In this document: in pieces, positions 37,573-48,001 of the stretch
How positions within the stretch are numbered: the first letter of the stretch is position 1
How the letters are laid out: every line of letters begins with the position of its first letter
Program-made: the position numbers and the translations under genes
Notes under the pieces: generated by a model
What the model was told of the DNA's origin: nothing
Database searches by the model: none
Seen by the model: only the letters and a program-made list of their open reading frames with translations
Assembly: GCA_011391255.1 (NCBI GenBank)
Contig: JAABQV010000001.1
Location: 62,001-126,000, forward strand
Source: Dechloromonas sp.
GTDB lineage: Bacteria > Pseudomonadota > Gammaproteobacteria > Burkholderiales > Rhodocyclaceae
DNA: 64,000 nucleotides
Direction: 5' to 3'

Positions 37573-40500
37573 ATGAATCTTCCGCGCTACGTTCACCTCC
37601 GTCTCCATTCCGAATACTCAGTGACTGACGGCATCGTCCGCCTTGGTGACGCCGTCAAGCGTGCCGCCAGTGATGGCATGCCGGCGCTGGCACTGACTGA
37701 TCTTGGCAACCTGTTTGGCCTCGTCAAGTTCTACACCGGCGCGCGTGGCAAGGGCGTCAAGCCGATTGCCGGGGCGGATGTCTGGATCACCAATCCGGAA
37801 GCGCCGGAAGATGCCTGCCGTTTATTGCTGCTGGCGCGAAATCGCACGGGATACCAGCAGTTATGTGAGTTGCTGAGCCGAGCTTATCTTGTTGAGGGGC
37901 GCCGTGATCGCGCCGAAATTCGTCGCGAATGGTTTCTTGAGCTTGGCAGCGATGGCCTGATTGCGCTTTCCGGTGGGCATCTCGGCGATGTTGGCGAGGC
38001 GCTGCTCAACGGAAATTTTGATCTCGCCGGTGAGCGTGCCAAAGCCTGGGAGGCGCTGTTTCCCGGGGCTTTTTATCTGGAAGTTCAGCGTTACGGTCAG
38101 CCGCAGCAGGAAGCCATTGTTCAGCAAACGGCAGATATCGCCGGTGAGCTGGGTTTGCCGCTAGTCGCGACGCATCCGATTCAGTTTATGGAGCGCGACG
38201 ACTTCCGCGCCCACGAAGCGCGCGTCTGCATTGCTGAAGGCTATGTGCTGGGCGACACGCGACGCCCCAAAACCTATACCGAAGAACAGTATTTCAAGAG
38301 TCAGGCGGAGATGGTCGAGTTATTCGCCGATCTGCCGGAAGCGTTGGAAAACTCGCTGGAAATTGCCAAGCGCTGCAATATCGAGATGACGCTGGGCAAG
38401 AACTTTCTGCCCGATTTCCCGATTCCGCCGGGCATGACCATCGACGAGTATCTGGTGGCCGAAGCGGAGAAGGGTCTTGAGGTTCGCCTCGTCGAGTTGT
38501 ATCCCGATCCTCAAGTGCGCGCCCAGCGCCGGCCGGAATACGATGAACGTCTGGTATTTGAGTGCAAAACCATTCTCCAGATGGGTTTTCCCGGTTACTT
38601 CCTGATCGTTGCCGACTTCATCAACTGGGCGAAAAACAATGGCGTGCCGGTTGGCCCCGGCCGGGGTTCCGGTGCTGGGTCGTTGGTCGCCTACAGCATG
38701 CGGATTACCGACCTTGATCCGCTTGCCTACGCCCTGCTTTTTGAACGATTCCTCAATCCGGAACGGGTCTCGATGCCCGACTTCGACATCGATTTTTGTC
38801 AGGACAACCGTTGGCGCGTCATCGAATACGTGCGTCAGCATTACGGGGCGCAGGCGGTCAGCCAGATTGTTACTTTCGGGACGATGTCGTCGAAGGCGGT
38901 GATCCGCGACGTCGGCCGCGTTTTCGGGCTGCCGTATTCAATGTGCGACCGGATTTCAAAACTGATTCCCATCGTCCAGAACAAGCCGGTGTCGCTGGCC
39001 GAGGCGCTGGAGCAGGAGCCGCAGCTCAAGGAGATGATGCAGGGCGACGGCGATGGCGAGACCATCCGCGAATTGTTCGACCTCGCCAGCCGCCTTGAGG
39101 ATTTGACGCGCAACGTCGGCATGCACGCCGGCGGCGTTTTGATCGCGCCGGGCAAGATCACCGATTTCTGCCCGATCTACCAGGCCACCGGCAGCGACGC
39201 GTCGACGGTCTCGCAATTTGACAAGGACGACGTCGAGAAGGTCGGCCTCGTCAAGTTCGACTTCCTCGGCCTGCGCAACTTGACGATTATCGAGCTGGCC
39301 GTCGAGTACATCCGCCGGATGACCGGCGAAAAGCTCGACCTGATGTCGCTCGGCTTTACCGATCCCGCTGCCTACCAGATTCTCAAGGATGCCAATACGA
39401 CGGCGATCTTCCAGGTTGAATCGGACGGCATGAAGAAGCTGCTCAAGAAGCTCGGCCCCGACCGCTTCGAGGACATCATCGCCGTATTGGCCCTGTATCG
39501 CCCTGGCCCGCTCGGCTCCGGCATGGTTGACGACTTTATTCTGCGCAAAAAGGGGCAGCAGAAGATCGACTATTTCCACCCAGACCTCACCGCCTGCCTG
39601 TCACCAACCTACGGCGTCATCGTCTATCAGGAACAGGTGATGCAGATTTCCCAGGTGATTGGCGGCTATACCTTGGGTGGCGCTGACATGCTGCGCCGGG
39701 CAATGGGCAAGAAGAAGCCTGAGGAAATGGCAAAGCACCGCGAGACTATCGCTCAGGGGGCTAAGGAAAAAGGCTACGATCCTGCGCTCGCCGAGCAACT
39801 GTTCGACCTGATGACCAAGTTCGCCGAGTACGGCTTCAACAAGTCGCACACCGCCGCCTATGCCGTCGTCACCTACCATACTGCCTGGTTGAAGGCTCAC
39901 CATTGCTCGGCCTTCATGGCGGCAACCATGTCATCGGACATGGACAACACCGACTCGGTGAAGATCTTCTACGAAGATACCGTTGCCAACAAAGTCAAGG
40001 TGCTTGGGCCGGACGTCAATGCGTCAAATTACCGTTTTGAGCCGGTCGACCGCAGCACTATCCGCTTCGGACTGGGGGCAGTCAAAGGTACCGGCGAGCA
40101 GGCGGTCAACGTGATTCTTAAGGCGCGTGAAGCCGGCGGGCCGTTCAAGGATCTATTTGATTTCTGCCAGCGTTGCGATAAACGCATGGTCAATCGCCGC
40201 ACGACTGAGGCCTTGATCAAGGCAGGCGCGTTTGACAGCATTGACGTGGGCCGCCATAAGTTGCTTGCTTCGGTTGGCGTCGCAATGGATTTTGCCGAGC
40301 AGGCTGAGCGCAACTCGATGCAGAGTAGCTTGTTCGACATGGGCGCTGCGGCCGAAGAGCATGCGCCGCAATACATCACGGTCAAACCATGGGATGAAAA
40401 AGAACAGCTCATGCAGGAAAAGACGGCGCTCGGATTCTTCTTCTCTGGCCACCCTTACAACACCTGTAAAAAAGAACTTTCACGCTTTGTACGGCGGCCA

Positions 40501-41019
40501 CTTAATCGCTTGGAACCGGCCAAGGAGATAACGACGCTGGCCGGCGTCGTCGTTGGTGTGCGCACGCAAATGACCCGGCGCGGCAAGATGTTGTTTGTTC
40601 AGCTCGACGATGGCACCGGGATGATTGAGGTCTCGGTATTCAACGAACTGTTCGAGGCCGAACGCGCCAAGGTGGGTACTGATGAGGTGCTAATCGTCGA
40701 GGGTAAAGTCAGCTATGACGATTTTTCCGGTGGTAATCGCGTCGTGGCCGACAAGTTGATGACGCTTGGCGAGGCGCGCGCACGTTTTGCCAAACATTTA
40801 TTGCTGCGAATGAACGGCACAGCCGACGCGCGCAAGCTGAAATCCCTGCTGATGCCTTTTGTGCCGGGAACAGCACAGGTTCGAATTCACTACGCGAACA
40901 GCGACGCCGAATGCATGCTGACTTTGGGCGAGGCGATTCGCGTCCGCCTTGACGATTTGTTGCTCGAAGCACTCGCTAGTTGGCTGAAGCCGGAAAATGT
41001 CGAAATTGTTTATGGCTAA
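37573..41019 (+). CDS. dnaE: DNA polymerase III alpha subunit DnaE
   Basis: Replicative polymerase. 1148 residues from ATG 37573 (MNLPRYVHLRLHSEYSVTDG); an ATG three codons upstream is also possible. N-terminal PHP domain (HLRLHSEYS), polymerase motif GPGRGSGAGSLVAY, catalytic aspartates in MPDFDIDFCQDNR, YQEQVMQISQVIGGY, then a helix-hairpin-helix region and OB fold. A TAAAAT 7 bp before the ATG could be a -10 box, which would make the message nearly leaderless; no Shine-Dalgarno is seen. Confidence 0.97.
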   Translation: MNLPRYVHLRLHSEYSVTDGIVRLGDAVKRAASDGMPALALTDLGNLFGLVKFYTGARGKGVKPIAGADVWITNPEAPEDACRLLLLARNRTGYQQLCELLSRAYLVEGRRDRAEIRREWFLELGSDGLIALSGGHLGDVGEALLNGNFDLAGERAKAWEALFPGAFYLEVQRYGQPQQEAIVQQTADIAGELGLPLVATHPIQFMERDDFRAHEARVCIAEGYVLGDTRRPKTYTEEQYFKSQAEMVELFADLPEALENSLEIAKRCNIEMTLGKNFLPDFPIPPGMTIDEYLVAEAEKGLEVRLVELYPDPQVRAQRRPEYDERLVFECKTILQMGFPGYFLIVADFINWAKNNGVPVGPGRGSGAGSLVAYSMRITDLDPLAYALLFERFLNPERVSMPDFDIDFCQDNRWRVIEYVRQHYGAQAVSQIVTFGTMSSKAVIRDVGRVFGLPYSMCDRISKLIPIVQNKPVSLAEALEQEPQLKEMMQGDGDGETIRELFDLASRLEDLTRNVGMHAGGVLIAPGKITDFCPIYQATGSDASTVSQFDKDDVEKVGLVKFDFLGLRNLTIIELAVEYIRRMTGEKLDLMSLGFTDPAAYQILKDANTTAIFQVESDGMKKLLKKLGPDRFEDIIAVLALYRPGPLGSGMVDDFILRKKGQQKIDYFHPDLTACLSPTYGVIVYQEQVMQISQVIGGYTLGGADMLRRAMGKKKPEEMAKHRETIAQGAKEKGYDPALAEQLFDLMTKFAEYGFNKSHTAAYAVVTYHTAWLKAHHCSAFMAATMSSDMDNTDSVKIFYEDTVANKVKVLGPDVNASNYRFEPVDRSTIRFGLGAVKGTGEQAVNVILKAREAGGPFKDLFDFCQRCDKRMVNRRTTEALIKAGAFDSIDVGRHKLLASVGVAMDFAEQAERNSMQSSLFDMGAAAEEHAPQYITVKPWDEKEQLMQEKTALGFFFSGHPYNTCKKELSRFVRRPLNRLEPAKEITTLAGVVVGVRTQMTRRGKMLFVQLDDGTGMIEVSVFNELFEAERAKVGTDEVLIVEGKVSYDDFSGGNRVVADKLMTLGEARARFAKHLLLRMNGTADARKLKSLLMPFVPGTAQVRIHYANSDAECMLTLGEAIRVRLDDLLLEALASWLKPENVEIVYG

Positions 41020-41049
41020 AAATTTTGGCACCCGCAGGTGCCAGAATTT
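41020..41049. terminator. Terminator hairpin after dnaE
   Basis: AAATTTTGGCACC (41020-41032) pairs with GGTGCCAGAATTT (41037-41049) around a CGCA tetraloop; one G-T wobble in a 13-bp stem. It begins at the dnaE stop codon. There is no long T run after it, but the AT-rich outer stem gives a U-rich end. The rest of the gap to 41160 holds no gene. Confidence 0.65.
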
Positions 41050-41160
41050 GCCGCAAAAATCGGGTTGACCGCGCCCCGCAGGAATCCACAGCGACGCGCC
41101 AGCCTTGCCGGCGGTCTTGCTGTGCAGGGCTTTATCAGTACCCTTGGGGTGCAACAGAGC

Positions 41161-42678
41161 CTAAATTACCAGATCCGTCTTGAAACCAATGCGCACTGCA
41201 CCCCAATGGCGACCGCCGATGGTGATTGGCATCGACAAATCATTGAGGATTTCTCCGGTATCGCGAACATAAGTCTGGAACAGAGAAGGCTTCTGGTTCT
41301 TCGCCAATTTGAGGCCGACCGGATCATTGAAAATGCGTTTGTGCCGGCTCTTGGCCAGATCAACGACTGGATCACCGCTCGGCGGGTTCGAAAAAATGCC
41401 GTTGTGCGCCGGCGCATAACCGTTGCTGTCGACTGAAAGAGAGTAAGTCAGCCCCTGAAAATCGCCTAGCAAATCATCGTAGATGCGGGTTAGTTCGCTG
41501 TCACACTGGTTGTCGTAAGCCGTGGTGTAGCGCTTGGGATTGGAGCCGGGGATTTCCTTGTACTGCTGGTCAAAAATATTGACCCCCCGTTCATTGAGGC
41601 GTTGCAGGACGCTGCTAACCTGATCGCGAAACTGCGTACATCTGTCGTGCAGGGTATCGAACATGCTGTTGCCGGTGCGGAAATCAGCCAGCGTGCATTG
41701 CAGATCCTCGGTCGATTCGCGCAGGGTTTTGGCGGAATCCTGGCATTGCTTCATGCGTCCGGAGATGTCGAACGAGTGATTGCGGATTTCTTCAACCTCG
41801 CCATGGATCGTCTGATTGCTCTCGCGCAGATTACTGATCGCGTCGGAGATCGTCGCTAACTGCTCGGTCGTTCGCTTGAAATCACCGACCATGGTGCCCA
41901 AATCCGCTGCCGAGGCCTCGACGTAGCCGTTGGCCTTGGTTACTTCACTGACAATGGTTTGCGTTTTGGCCGAGGTGTCGGCGACCAGGTTGATCATCGA
42001 CTGCGTGTTCTGCCCGATCACCTCGGTGGCTTTCTTGACCTTCTCTGCCAGCTTGCGCACTTCGTCGGCAACCACCGCAAAGCCACGCCCGGCTTCGCCG
42101 GCGCGTGCTGCTTCAATGGCGGCGTTGAGCGCCAGCAAATTGGTTTGGTCGGAGATGTCGTTGATCAGCGAGACTATTTCGTTGATCTTCATCGAGTTGC
42201 TGTGGAGCTCGGTTACCGTCGAAGAAAAATGCTCAATGTGCTGGTTGGTCGAGCGCATGGTCGAGGCGACCGTTTCCATCTGTTCCAGCGAGCGTTCGGC
42301 CAAATGGAGGTTGTTCAGGGTCGAACCTTGAATCGCCTCTGAATTGAGCGAGACAGCGCTGACCGCTTGATTGACCCGGTTGCTTGACTCGAATACGTCG
42401 CCGGCCAGCGCCTCCTGACGCCGCACGGCATCGCCGGTGAGTTGCACCAGGTGATTCATACGTGCCGCATCTGCGGCAATGCTGACACTACGTTCGCGGG
42501 CATGTGAAATCAGGCCACGAACGCGGCTGAAGAAGCGATTGATGTTGCCTGAAACCCGCCCGGCCGCGTCATTACCAGTGTTGCCGACGAGCAGTGAAAG
42601 ATCAGCATTGCCATCAGCAATGTCGGCGATGTCGCGGTCGAGTTTGTCGAGCGCTGCGTTATTTCCAAAAAAGCCCAC
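41161..42678 (-). CDS. Soluble methyl-accepting chemotaxis protein with C-terminal sensor domain
   Basis: 505 residues with no membrane helix. A HAMP-like N-terminus ([18 protein letters not shown]) leads into the signalling coiled coil, whose tip is [20 protein letters not shown] followed by [17 protein letters not shown]. After ~residue 350 comes a separate domain ([19 protein letters not shown] ... [20 protein letters not shown] ... [13 protein letters not shown] ... [11 protein letters not shown]), a sensor module found at the C-terminus of some chemoreceptors. It would signal to CheA from the cytoplasm. Ligand unknown; no che genes nearby. Confidence 0.9.
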   Translation of the reverse strand: MGFFGNNAALDKLDRDIADIADGNADLSLLVGNTGNDAAGRVSGNINRFFSRVRGLISHARERSVSIAADAARMNHLVQLTGDAVRRQEALAGDVFESSNRVNQAVSAVSLNSEAIQGSTLNNLHLAERSLEQMETVASTMRSTNQHIEHFSSTVTELHSNSMKINEIVSLINDISDQTNLLALNAAIEAARAGEAGRGFAVVADEVRKLAEKVKKATEVIGQNTQSMINLVADTSAKTQTIVSEVTKANGYVEASAADLGTMVGDFKRTTEQLATISDAISNLRESNQTIHGEVEEIRNHSFDISGRMKQCQDSAKTLRESTEDLQCTLADFRTGNSMFDTLHDRCTQFRDQVSSVLQRLNERGVNIFDQQYKEIPGSNPKRYTTAYDNQCDSELTRIYDDLLGDFQGLTYSLSVDSNGYAPAHNGIFSNPPSGDPVVDLAKSRHKRIFNDPVGLKLAKNQKPSLFQTYVRDTGEILNDLSMPITIGGRHWGAVRIGFKTDLVI

Positions 42679-42801
42679 GCGTTGTCCCCATTGAATAAGT
42701 TTTGATTTGCCAGCCTTAGCGGGTTGAGGTGACGCTACCTTACGCTCTATTGGGAGGGTTTGTCATCATGGGGTGGGCATATTTTCAGGACAAAGGCTTG
42801 A

Positions 42802-43143
42802 TCAGGCTTTTTTGACAAACATTGACTTCAATTGCATGGCGCCGATACCGTCAATTTTGCAATCAATGTCGTGATCGCCGTCAATCAGGCGGATATTCTT
42901 TACCTTGGTGCCAACTTTGACTACTGAGGACGATCCCTTGATCTTCAAATCCTTGATAACCGTCACGCTGTCGCCATCCTGCAAGGTATTGCCGTTGGCA
43001 TCCTGCCAGACGCGCTCCTGCTCGCCACCGTCGGCTACCGCATTCTGGCTCCATTCGTGCGCACACTCCGGGCAGACATACATATTGCCCTGCTCGTAGG
43101 TATATTCAGAGCTGCAGGCGGGGCATTTGGGCAGGGCGCTCAT
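42802..43143 (-). CDS. yjdM: Zinc-ribbon protein YjdM (PhnA)
   Basis: 113 residues. N-terminal zinc ribbon with CPAC and CPEC, and a C-terminal KOW/SH3-like domain ([20 protein letters not shown]). The family was once called PhnA but is not the phosphonoacetate hydrolase; its function is unclear. Its start lies 38 bp inside the 3' end of the SulP gene, which suggests coupling. Confidence 0.93.
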   Translation of the reverse strand: MSALPKCPACSSEYTYEQGNMYVCPECAHEWSQNAVADGGEQERVWQDANGNTLQDGDSVTVIKDLKIKGSSSVVKVGTKVKNIRLIDGDHDIDCKIDGIGAMQLKSMFVKKA

Positions 43144-44845
43144 GGGGTTTCCTTGTTAGTAATTGTTGGCTCTCGCCCATCAGTCCAGGTAGCAGAATGT
43201 AGGCACGGCTCAGGGCGTTGTCGATATCGCTGCAAACGTTGTCGTTCCCCATGTGCTCGATGAAGCCCGAGCGATAGAGCAATTGGCTGGGTTGGGCATT
43301 GAGGCCGCAAACGAGCAGGGCGCAATTGCGTTTTTTCAAATTCTCGAGCAGGCTCTCAAGACCTTCGAGGCCGGTGTTGTCGAGCTGGATCAGTTGTCGC
43401 ATATCAAGAATGACAACTTCCGGATGGCCGGCATCCGGATCGAGCAAGGCGTCCAGTTTGTTGACTGCACCGAAGAAAAGCGAGCCAAAGAGTTGCCAGG
43501 CGGCGACGCGCATTGAGCCATCCGTGTAAAAGAATTTTGGCTCATCGGCTGCTTCATGCAGCGGCCGGCGCTCGATGCGGGTTAGCTCCGACATCCGGTA
43601 GATAAAGAACAGGCTGGCCAGAACCATGCCGAGTTCAACGGCAATGGTCAGGTCGAAAACAACAGTCACAAAAAAGGTGGTCAGCAGCACGGTTTGGTAA
43701 CCAATGCTGAAGCGGAGCAGGTTCTTGAACTCGTGCCATTCGCCCATATTGAGCGCCACCACCATGACGATTGCCGAGAGTGTGGCGAGCGGGACGTAAG
43801 AGGCCAGAGGTGCAGCGACCAGCACAACGCCGAGCAGAACCAGCGCGTGGATGATGCCGGCAATCGGCGTCCGCCCGCCGGTCTTGACGTTGGTACTGGT
43901 GCGGGCAATGGCACCGGTCGCTGCGAAGCCGCCAAAGAGCGGGGCTGCGATATTGGAGAGGCCTTGGGCGATTAATTCCTGGTTGGGGTCGTGGCGATCA
44001 TCGATCTGGCTATCGGCGACGCGCGCCGAGAGCAGCGACTCGATGGCACCGAGCAGCGCAATTGTCATGGCTGGCGAAATCAGCTTGCCAAAATCAGAAA
44101 TCGACAAATCGGGAAAGCCGATATCCGGGAATCCTTGGGGGATGCCGTTGAAACGGCTGCCTATGGTTTCAACTGGCAGGTTGAACAGGTAGGAAATCAG
44201 CGTCCCGACCAGCAATACCGCGAGCGGCCCGGGGGCACGACGCAAAAGGGCAAAGCGGATGGCGAGGCGGTTGTAAAAGAGCAGGAAAACGAAACAGGTT
44301 GTGGCAAGTGACAACGTTGGCAGATCGACGGTGTGCGCATGGGCTGCCAATGTCTTGATGCGATGGAAAAACTCGGCGGGCAGGCTGTCAATTTTTAGAC
44401 CGAAGAAATCCTTGATTTGTGCCAGAAAAATAACCACGGCAATACCATTTGTGAAGCCAATGACCACAGTGACCGGGATGAAGCGAATCATCTGCCCCAT
44501 GCGCGCAATGCCCATGGCGAGCAAAAAAACGCCGGCCAGCATCGTCGCCCCCAAGAGGTTGGCGTAGCCATGAGCCGCAACAATGCCGTAAATAATTGGG
44601 ATGAAAGCACCGGTCGGGCCACCGATTTGCACCCGTGAACCTCCCAGTGCGGCGGTAATCAGGCCGGCAACAATCGCCGTCCAGATACCGGCTGCCGGTG
44701 AGACGCCTGAAGCGATGGCAAAGGCCATCGCCAGCGGTAGCGCCAGGATGCCAACGGTGATGCCAGCAGCGAGGTCTTTCCCGAATTGTTCGCGGTTATA
44801 ACCCGGCAGACAATCCAGTAGTTTGGGACGAAATGCAATTTTCAA
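43106..44845 (-). CDS. SulP-family anion permease with STAS domain
   Basis: 579 residues: about twelve to fourteen membrane segments from residue ~25 to 410 ([35 protein letters not shown]) and a cytoplasmic STAS domain (about 440-555; [20 protein letters not shown]). SulP proteins carry sulfate, bicarbonate or other anions; the substrate cannot be read here. Its 3' end overlaps yjdM. Confidence 0.92.
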   Translation of the reverse strand: MKIAFRPKLLDCLPGYNREQFGKDLAAGITVGILALPLAMAFAIASGVSPAAGIWTAIVAGLITAALGGSRVQIGGPTGAFIPIIYGIVAAHGYANLLGATMLAGVFLLAMGIARMGQMIRFIPVTVVIGFTNGIAVVIFLAQIKDFFGLKIDSLPAEFFHRIKTLAAHAHTVDLPTLSLATTCFVFLLFYNRLAIRFALLRRAPGPLAVLLVGTLISYLFNLPVETIGSRFNGIPQGFPDIGFPDLSISDFGKLISPAMTIALLGAIESLLSARVADSQIDDRHDPNQELIAQGLSNIAAPLFGGFAATGAIARTSTNVKTGGRTPIAGIIHALVLLGVVLVAAPLASYVPLATLSAIVMVVALNMGEWHEFKNLLRFSIGYQTVLLTTFFVTVVFDLTIAVELGMVLASLFFIYRMSELTRIERRPLHEAADEPKFFYTDGSMRVAAWQLFGSLFFGAVNKLDALLDPDAGHPEVVILDMRQLIQLDNTGLEGLESLLENLKKRNCALLVCGLNAQPSQLLYRSGFIEHMGNDNVCSDIDNALSRAYILLPGLMGESQQLLTRKPHERPAQMPRLQL

Positions 44846-44892
44846 GGTGACTTTACGCTTTAGGCAAACCGGGCAGTACGGAATAGGCTCAG

Positions 44893-45201
44893 TTAGAGCT
44901 TCTTGTCGGGGTGGTTTTTAGCTAGGTAGAGGCGGTATTTTGCATCCATCTCGGCTGACTGCTTGGAGATTTCTCGAAGGATGCGGGATACCGCCCAGAT
45001 CATGATCGCCGCGCCACCCGCTGAGCAAACAACGGCCTCTGCGGTCGACGTCGGAAAACTGGCCAAAATTGCACCTTTGCCGGCGGCAAACCAACTGGCG
45101 CCGATACCGACACAGGAAAGGCCGAAAACGTCGAGCATGCCGTACCAAAATATAGGGCCGGTCAGGCGTGGCCGAGGGGGACGATTGGCATTGTTGAGCA
45201 T
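44893..45201 (-). CDS. Small membrane protein of unknown function
   Basis: 102 residues with two predicted membrane helices (about 20-42 and 53-72) and a charged C-terminal tail (ISKQSAEMDAKYRLYLAKNH). Located 47 bp upstream of sulP on the same strand and may be cotranscribed. No family recognised. Confidence 0.7.
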   Translation of the reverse strand: MLNNANRPPRPRLTGPIFWYGMLDVFGLSCVGIGASWFAAGKGAILASFPTSTAEAVVCSAGGAAIMIWAVSRILREISKQSAEMDAKYRLYLAKNHPDKKL

Positions 45202-45698
45202 TTTTTGGTTAAGAATCCCGAAATTATCTGTGGGCTTAAGGCTTGGAAAACTTTAAAAAGAGTGATTGCTTCGGCCAGAACGGCCTGAAAACGAGCTCGC
45301 TAATTTTTTTACGGAAAGATAGTCTTTTTAGAGAAAAATATTTGATGTCAAGACTTGACTTGTACACAGAAGCGGAAATGTTGAGTTTCTTACTTAGGAT
45401 ATTACCCGAGCCAGGGTATTTCACTAAAAAATACAAATAAATCATTATTAATCAATGGTTTGAAAAATAGCTCAAGTTTCAGGCAAGGCAAGAAAAAGCC
45501 TTGTGATACGGTCACTTAGGTTCTTTGCCCAAGATTAATTCACAGACTTATCCACAGTTTTTGTGGATAGATATAAAACCCTTAAACAGTATGGCTAATT
45601 GAGCCCGTAAGTTAAAGTGATACATGAACTTCAAGTACAAGAATGCTGCGCTGCAATATGTTCGGCTACTCCAAATGCAATATTTGTAGAAGCTATGA
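45202..45698. other. AT-rich gene-free region, 497 bp
   Basis: Base composition shifts to clearly AT-rich against GC-rich neighbours. Short open frames exist (65-69 codons on both strands, about 45236-45445) but lack ribosome sites or recognisable products. It holds an inverted repeat CAAGGC/GCCTTG (45484-45503) and paired DnaA boxes (next entry). It may be a remnant of a mobile element or a functional DNA site. Confidence 0.6.
45548..45570. promoter_or_regulatory. Two inverted DnaA boxes
   Basis: TTATCCACA (45548-45556) is a perfect consensus DnaA box; 5 bp on, TGTGGATAG is the reverse complement of CTATCCACA, one mismatch from consensus. Together TATCCACA/TGTGGATA also form an 8-bp hairpin with a T-rich loop. 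No dnaA, dnaN or rep gene is in the window. Confidence 0.5.
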
Positions 45699-47789
45699 TT
45701 ACTTGACACGCATGCCCGGCTGAGCACCGGTATCGGGCGACAGGAGGAAAATTCCCGGTGTTTTCCCTTCGCCGTCAGAGGCGGCCAGCACCATCCCTTC
45801 GGAAATTCCGAATTTCATTTTGCGCGGCGCCAGGTTGGCAACCATCACCGTCATCCGGCCGATCAGCAGCGCCGGGTCGTAGGCCGACTTAATGCCGGCA
45901 AAGATGTTGCGCGTTTCGTTGTTACCGACATCGAGCGTCAGGCGTACCAGTTTGTCGGCACCTTCAACGTGTTCGGCATTGGCGATACGGACAATGCGCA
46001 GATCAACCTTCATGAAATCATTGATGTCGCAGAACGGCTCCCAGGTGCTTTCGGCTTTGACTTCATGTTGCTGATGCTCGGCATGGCGTTGGGGCGAAAT
46101 GGCCTCGGGTGTCGGGGCGAGGGATTCCTTGTTGGCTTCAACCAGATTGACGATCAGTTTGGGATCAACGCGGGTCATCAGGTGCTCGTAGGTGTTGATG
46201 ACGTGGCCGGCGGCGAGCAGGCTGCCCGTGTCGGCCCAAATCAGCGGGGCGATATTGAGGAATTTCTCGACTTGCGCGGCAACCATCGGCAGCACCGGCT
46301 TGAGCAGAATACTGAGCAGGCGGAAGAGATTGAGCGCGTTGCTACAGGCGGCGTGCAGTTCGACCTCCATGCCCTCTTTTTTGGCCAGCTCCCAGGGTCT
46401 GACGCTATCGACGTACTGGTTGGCGGCATCGGCGAGCAGCATGATTTCGCGCATTGCCTTGGCAAACTCGCGGGTTTCGTAAAGGTCGGCGATGCGCCCG
46501 GCGGCATCCTGAATTGCCTTGATCGCCGGGAGCTCGGCGGCAGCTGGTGCCAGCTGGCCGTTGAAACGCTTGGCGATGAAGCCGGCCGAGCGGCTGGCGA
46601 TGTTCACATATTTGCCGACCAGATCGGAGTTGACGCGGGCGCAGAAGTCTTCCAGATTGAGGTCGATGTCTTCCATGCTCGCTGACAACTTGGCCGCGTA
46701 GTAATAGCGCAGCCATTCCGGGTTGAGGCCGGTGTCGAGGTAGCTTTGGGCAGTGATGAAAGTGCCGCGCGATTTCGACATCTTTGCGCCGTCGACCGTA
46801 AGAAAGCCATGCGCGAAGATTTTGGTCGGCGTGCGGTAGCCGGCGTGCTGCAATTCAGCAGGCCAGAACAGGGCGTGAAAATAAAGAATATCCTTGCCAA
46901 TGAAGTGATAAAGCTCGGTCTTGGAATCCGGCTTGAAGTATTCATCGAAATCGAGGCCATTCTTGCCGCAAAGGTTGCGGAAGGAGCCCATGTAACCAAT
47001 TGGCGCATCAAGCCAGACGTAATAATACTTGCCCGGCGCATCGGGGATTTCGAAGCCGAAATAGGGCGCGTCGCGGGAAATGTCCCAGTCGGTCAGCTTG
47101 TTATCGCCGGGCGTGCCCAGCCATTCCTGCATCTTGTTGGCAGCTTCGTTTTGCAGAACACCATTTTCGCGGCTGGTGTATTGACGCAGGAAGGCCTCGC
47201 AGCGTGGGTCGGAGAGTTTGAAAAAATAATGCTCGGAAGTGCGCAATTCCGGCTTGGCACCGGAAATCGCCGAATAGGGGTCTTTCAGGTCGGTTGGCGC
47301 GTAAGCTGCACCGCAGGACTCGCAATTGTCGCCATATTGATCTTTGGCGCCACACTTCGGGCATTCGCCCTTGATGAAGCGGTCGGGCAGGAAGAGTTGT
47401 TTGAGCGGGTCGTAATACTGCTCGATGGTGCGCGTTTCGATCAGGCCGGCGGCGCGCAGTTTGAGGTAAATGTCGTCAGCGCAGGCGCGGGTTTCGTCGG
47501 AATGCGTGCTGTAGTAATTGTCGAAACCGACGTTAAAGCCGGCGAAATCGCGCGAATGCTCGCCATGGACGCGGGCGATCAATTGCTCCGGCGTGATGCC
47601 TTCCTTCTCTGCGCGCAGCATGATCGGCGTGCCGTGCGTGTCGTCGGCGCAAACGTACCAGCATTCATTGCCGGCCATTTTTTGGTAGCGAACCCATATA
47701 TCGGTCTGGATGTATTCAACCAGATGGCCAAGATGGATGGCGCCGTTGGCGTAAGGGAGTGCGGACGTGACCAGAATTTTGCGCGACAT
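45699..47789 (-). CDS. metG: Methionyl-tRNA synthetase MetG
   Basis: Charges tRNA(Met). 696 residues. HIGH-type HLGH ([15 protein letters not shown]), zinc knuckle [23 protein letters not shown] ([11 protein letters not shown]), and the C-terminal EMAP/tRNA-binding dimerisation domain from about 590 ([20 protein letters not shown]). A proline/Gln/His-rich linker ([19 protein letters not shown]) joins them. Divergent from apbC, a common proteobacterial arrangement. Confidence 0.97.
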   Translation of the reverse strand: MSRKILVTSALPYANGAIHLGHLVEYIQTDIWVRYQKMAGNECWYVCADDTHGTPIMLRAEKEGITPEQLIARVHGEHSRDFAGFNVGFDNYYSTHSDETRACADDIYLKLRAAGLIETRTIEQYYDPLKQLFLPDRFIKGECPKCGAKDQYGDNCESCGAAYAPTDLKDPYSAISGAKPELRTSEHYFFKLSDPRCEAFLRQYTSRENGVLQNEAANKMQEWLGTPGDNKLTDWDISRDAPYFGFEIPDAPGKYYYVWLDAPIGYMGSFRNLCGKNGLDFDEYFKPDSKTELYHFIGKDILYFHALFWPAELQHAGYRTPTKIFAHGFLTVDGAKMSKSRGTFITAQSYLDTGLNPEWLRYYYAAKLSASMEDIDLNLEDFCARVNSDLVGKYVNIASRSAGFIAKRFNGQLAPAAAELPAIKAIQDAAGRIADLYETREFAKAMREIMLLADAANQYVDSVRPWELAKKEGMEVELHAACSNALNLFRLLSILLKPVLPMVAAQVEKFLNIAPLIWADTGSLLAAGHVINTYEHLMTRVDPKLIVNLVEANKESLAPTPEAISPQRHAEHQQHEVKAESTWEPFCDINDFMKVDLRIVRIANAEHVEGADKLVRLTLDVGNNETRNIFAGIKSAYDPALLIGRMTVMVANLAPRKMKFGISEGMVLAASDGEGKTPGIFLLSPDTGAQPGMRVK

Positions 47790-47918
47790 GAGCGGATCAG
47801 ACGGAAGAAAAAACGCGATTTTACCGCGTCAAGCCGGCTTTCCGTGGCTAGGGGGGAATCATTTTGGCGTTTAAATGCTCATGATTCATTACTGGGGCCG
47901 CAGTGCTACCAAGGATGA

Positions 47919-47949
47919 TTGTCTATTGGCCGTTCCAAGGATTATACTG
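47919..47949 (+). promoter_or_regulatory. Possible sigma-70 promoter of apbC
   Basis: TTGTCT and TATACT (47944-47949) are spaced by 19 bp, about 52 bp ahead of the apbC start. The spacer is longer than ideal, so this is a tentative call within the metG/apbC divergent region. Confidence 0.3.
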
Positions 47950-48001
47950 GACAGAATTACTCGGGTATTTTCCCGGATTTCCAACCTGAACCGGAGTTTT
48001 C

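Noticed and set aside
41020-41049. TGGCACC-containing palindrome as a sigma-54 promoter
   Set aside because: No TTGCA at the required spacing; the symmetric stem fits a terminator.
45236-45445. Short open frames (65-69 codons) on both strands in the AT-rich gap
   Set aside because: No Shine-Dalgarno, no similarity, and the two overlap each other; AT-rich frames of this size are expected.
46746-47918. 390-codon plus-strand frame opposite metG
   Set aside because: Shadow of metG; no ribosome site and no recognisable domain.
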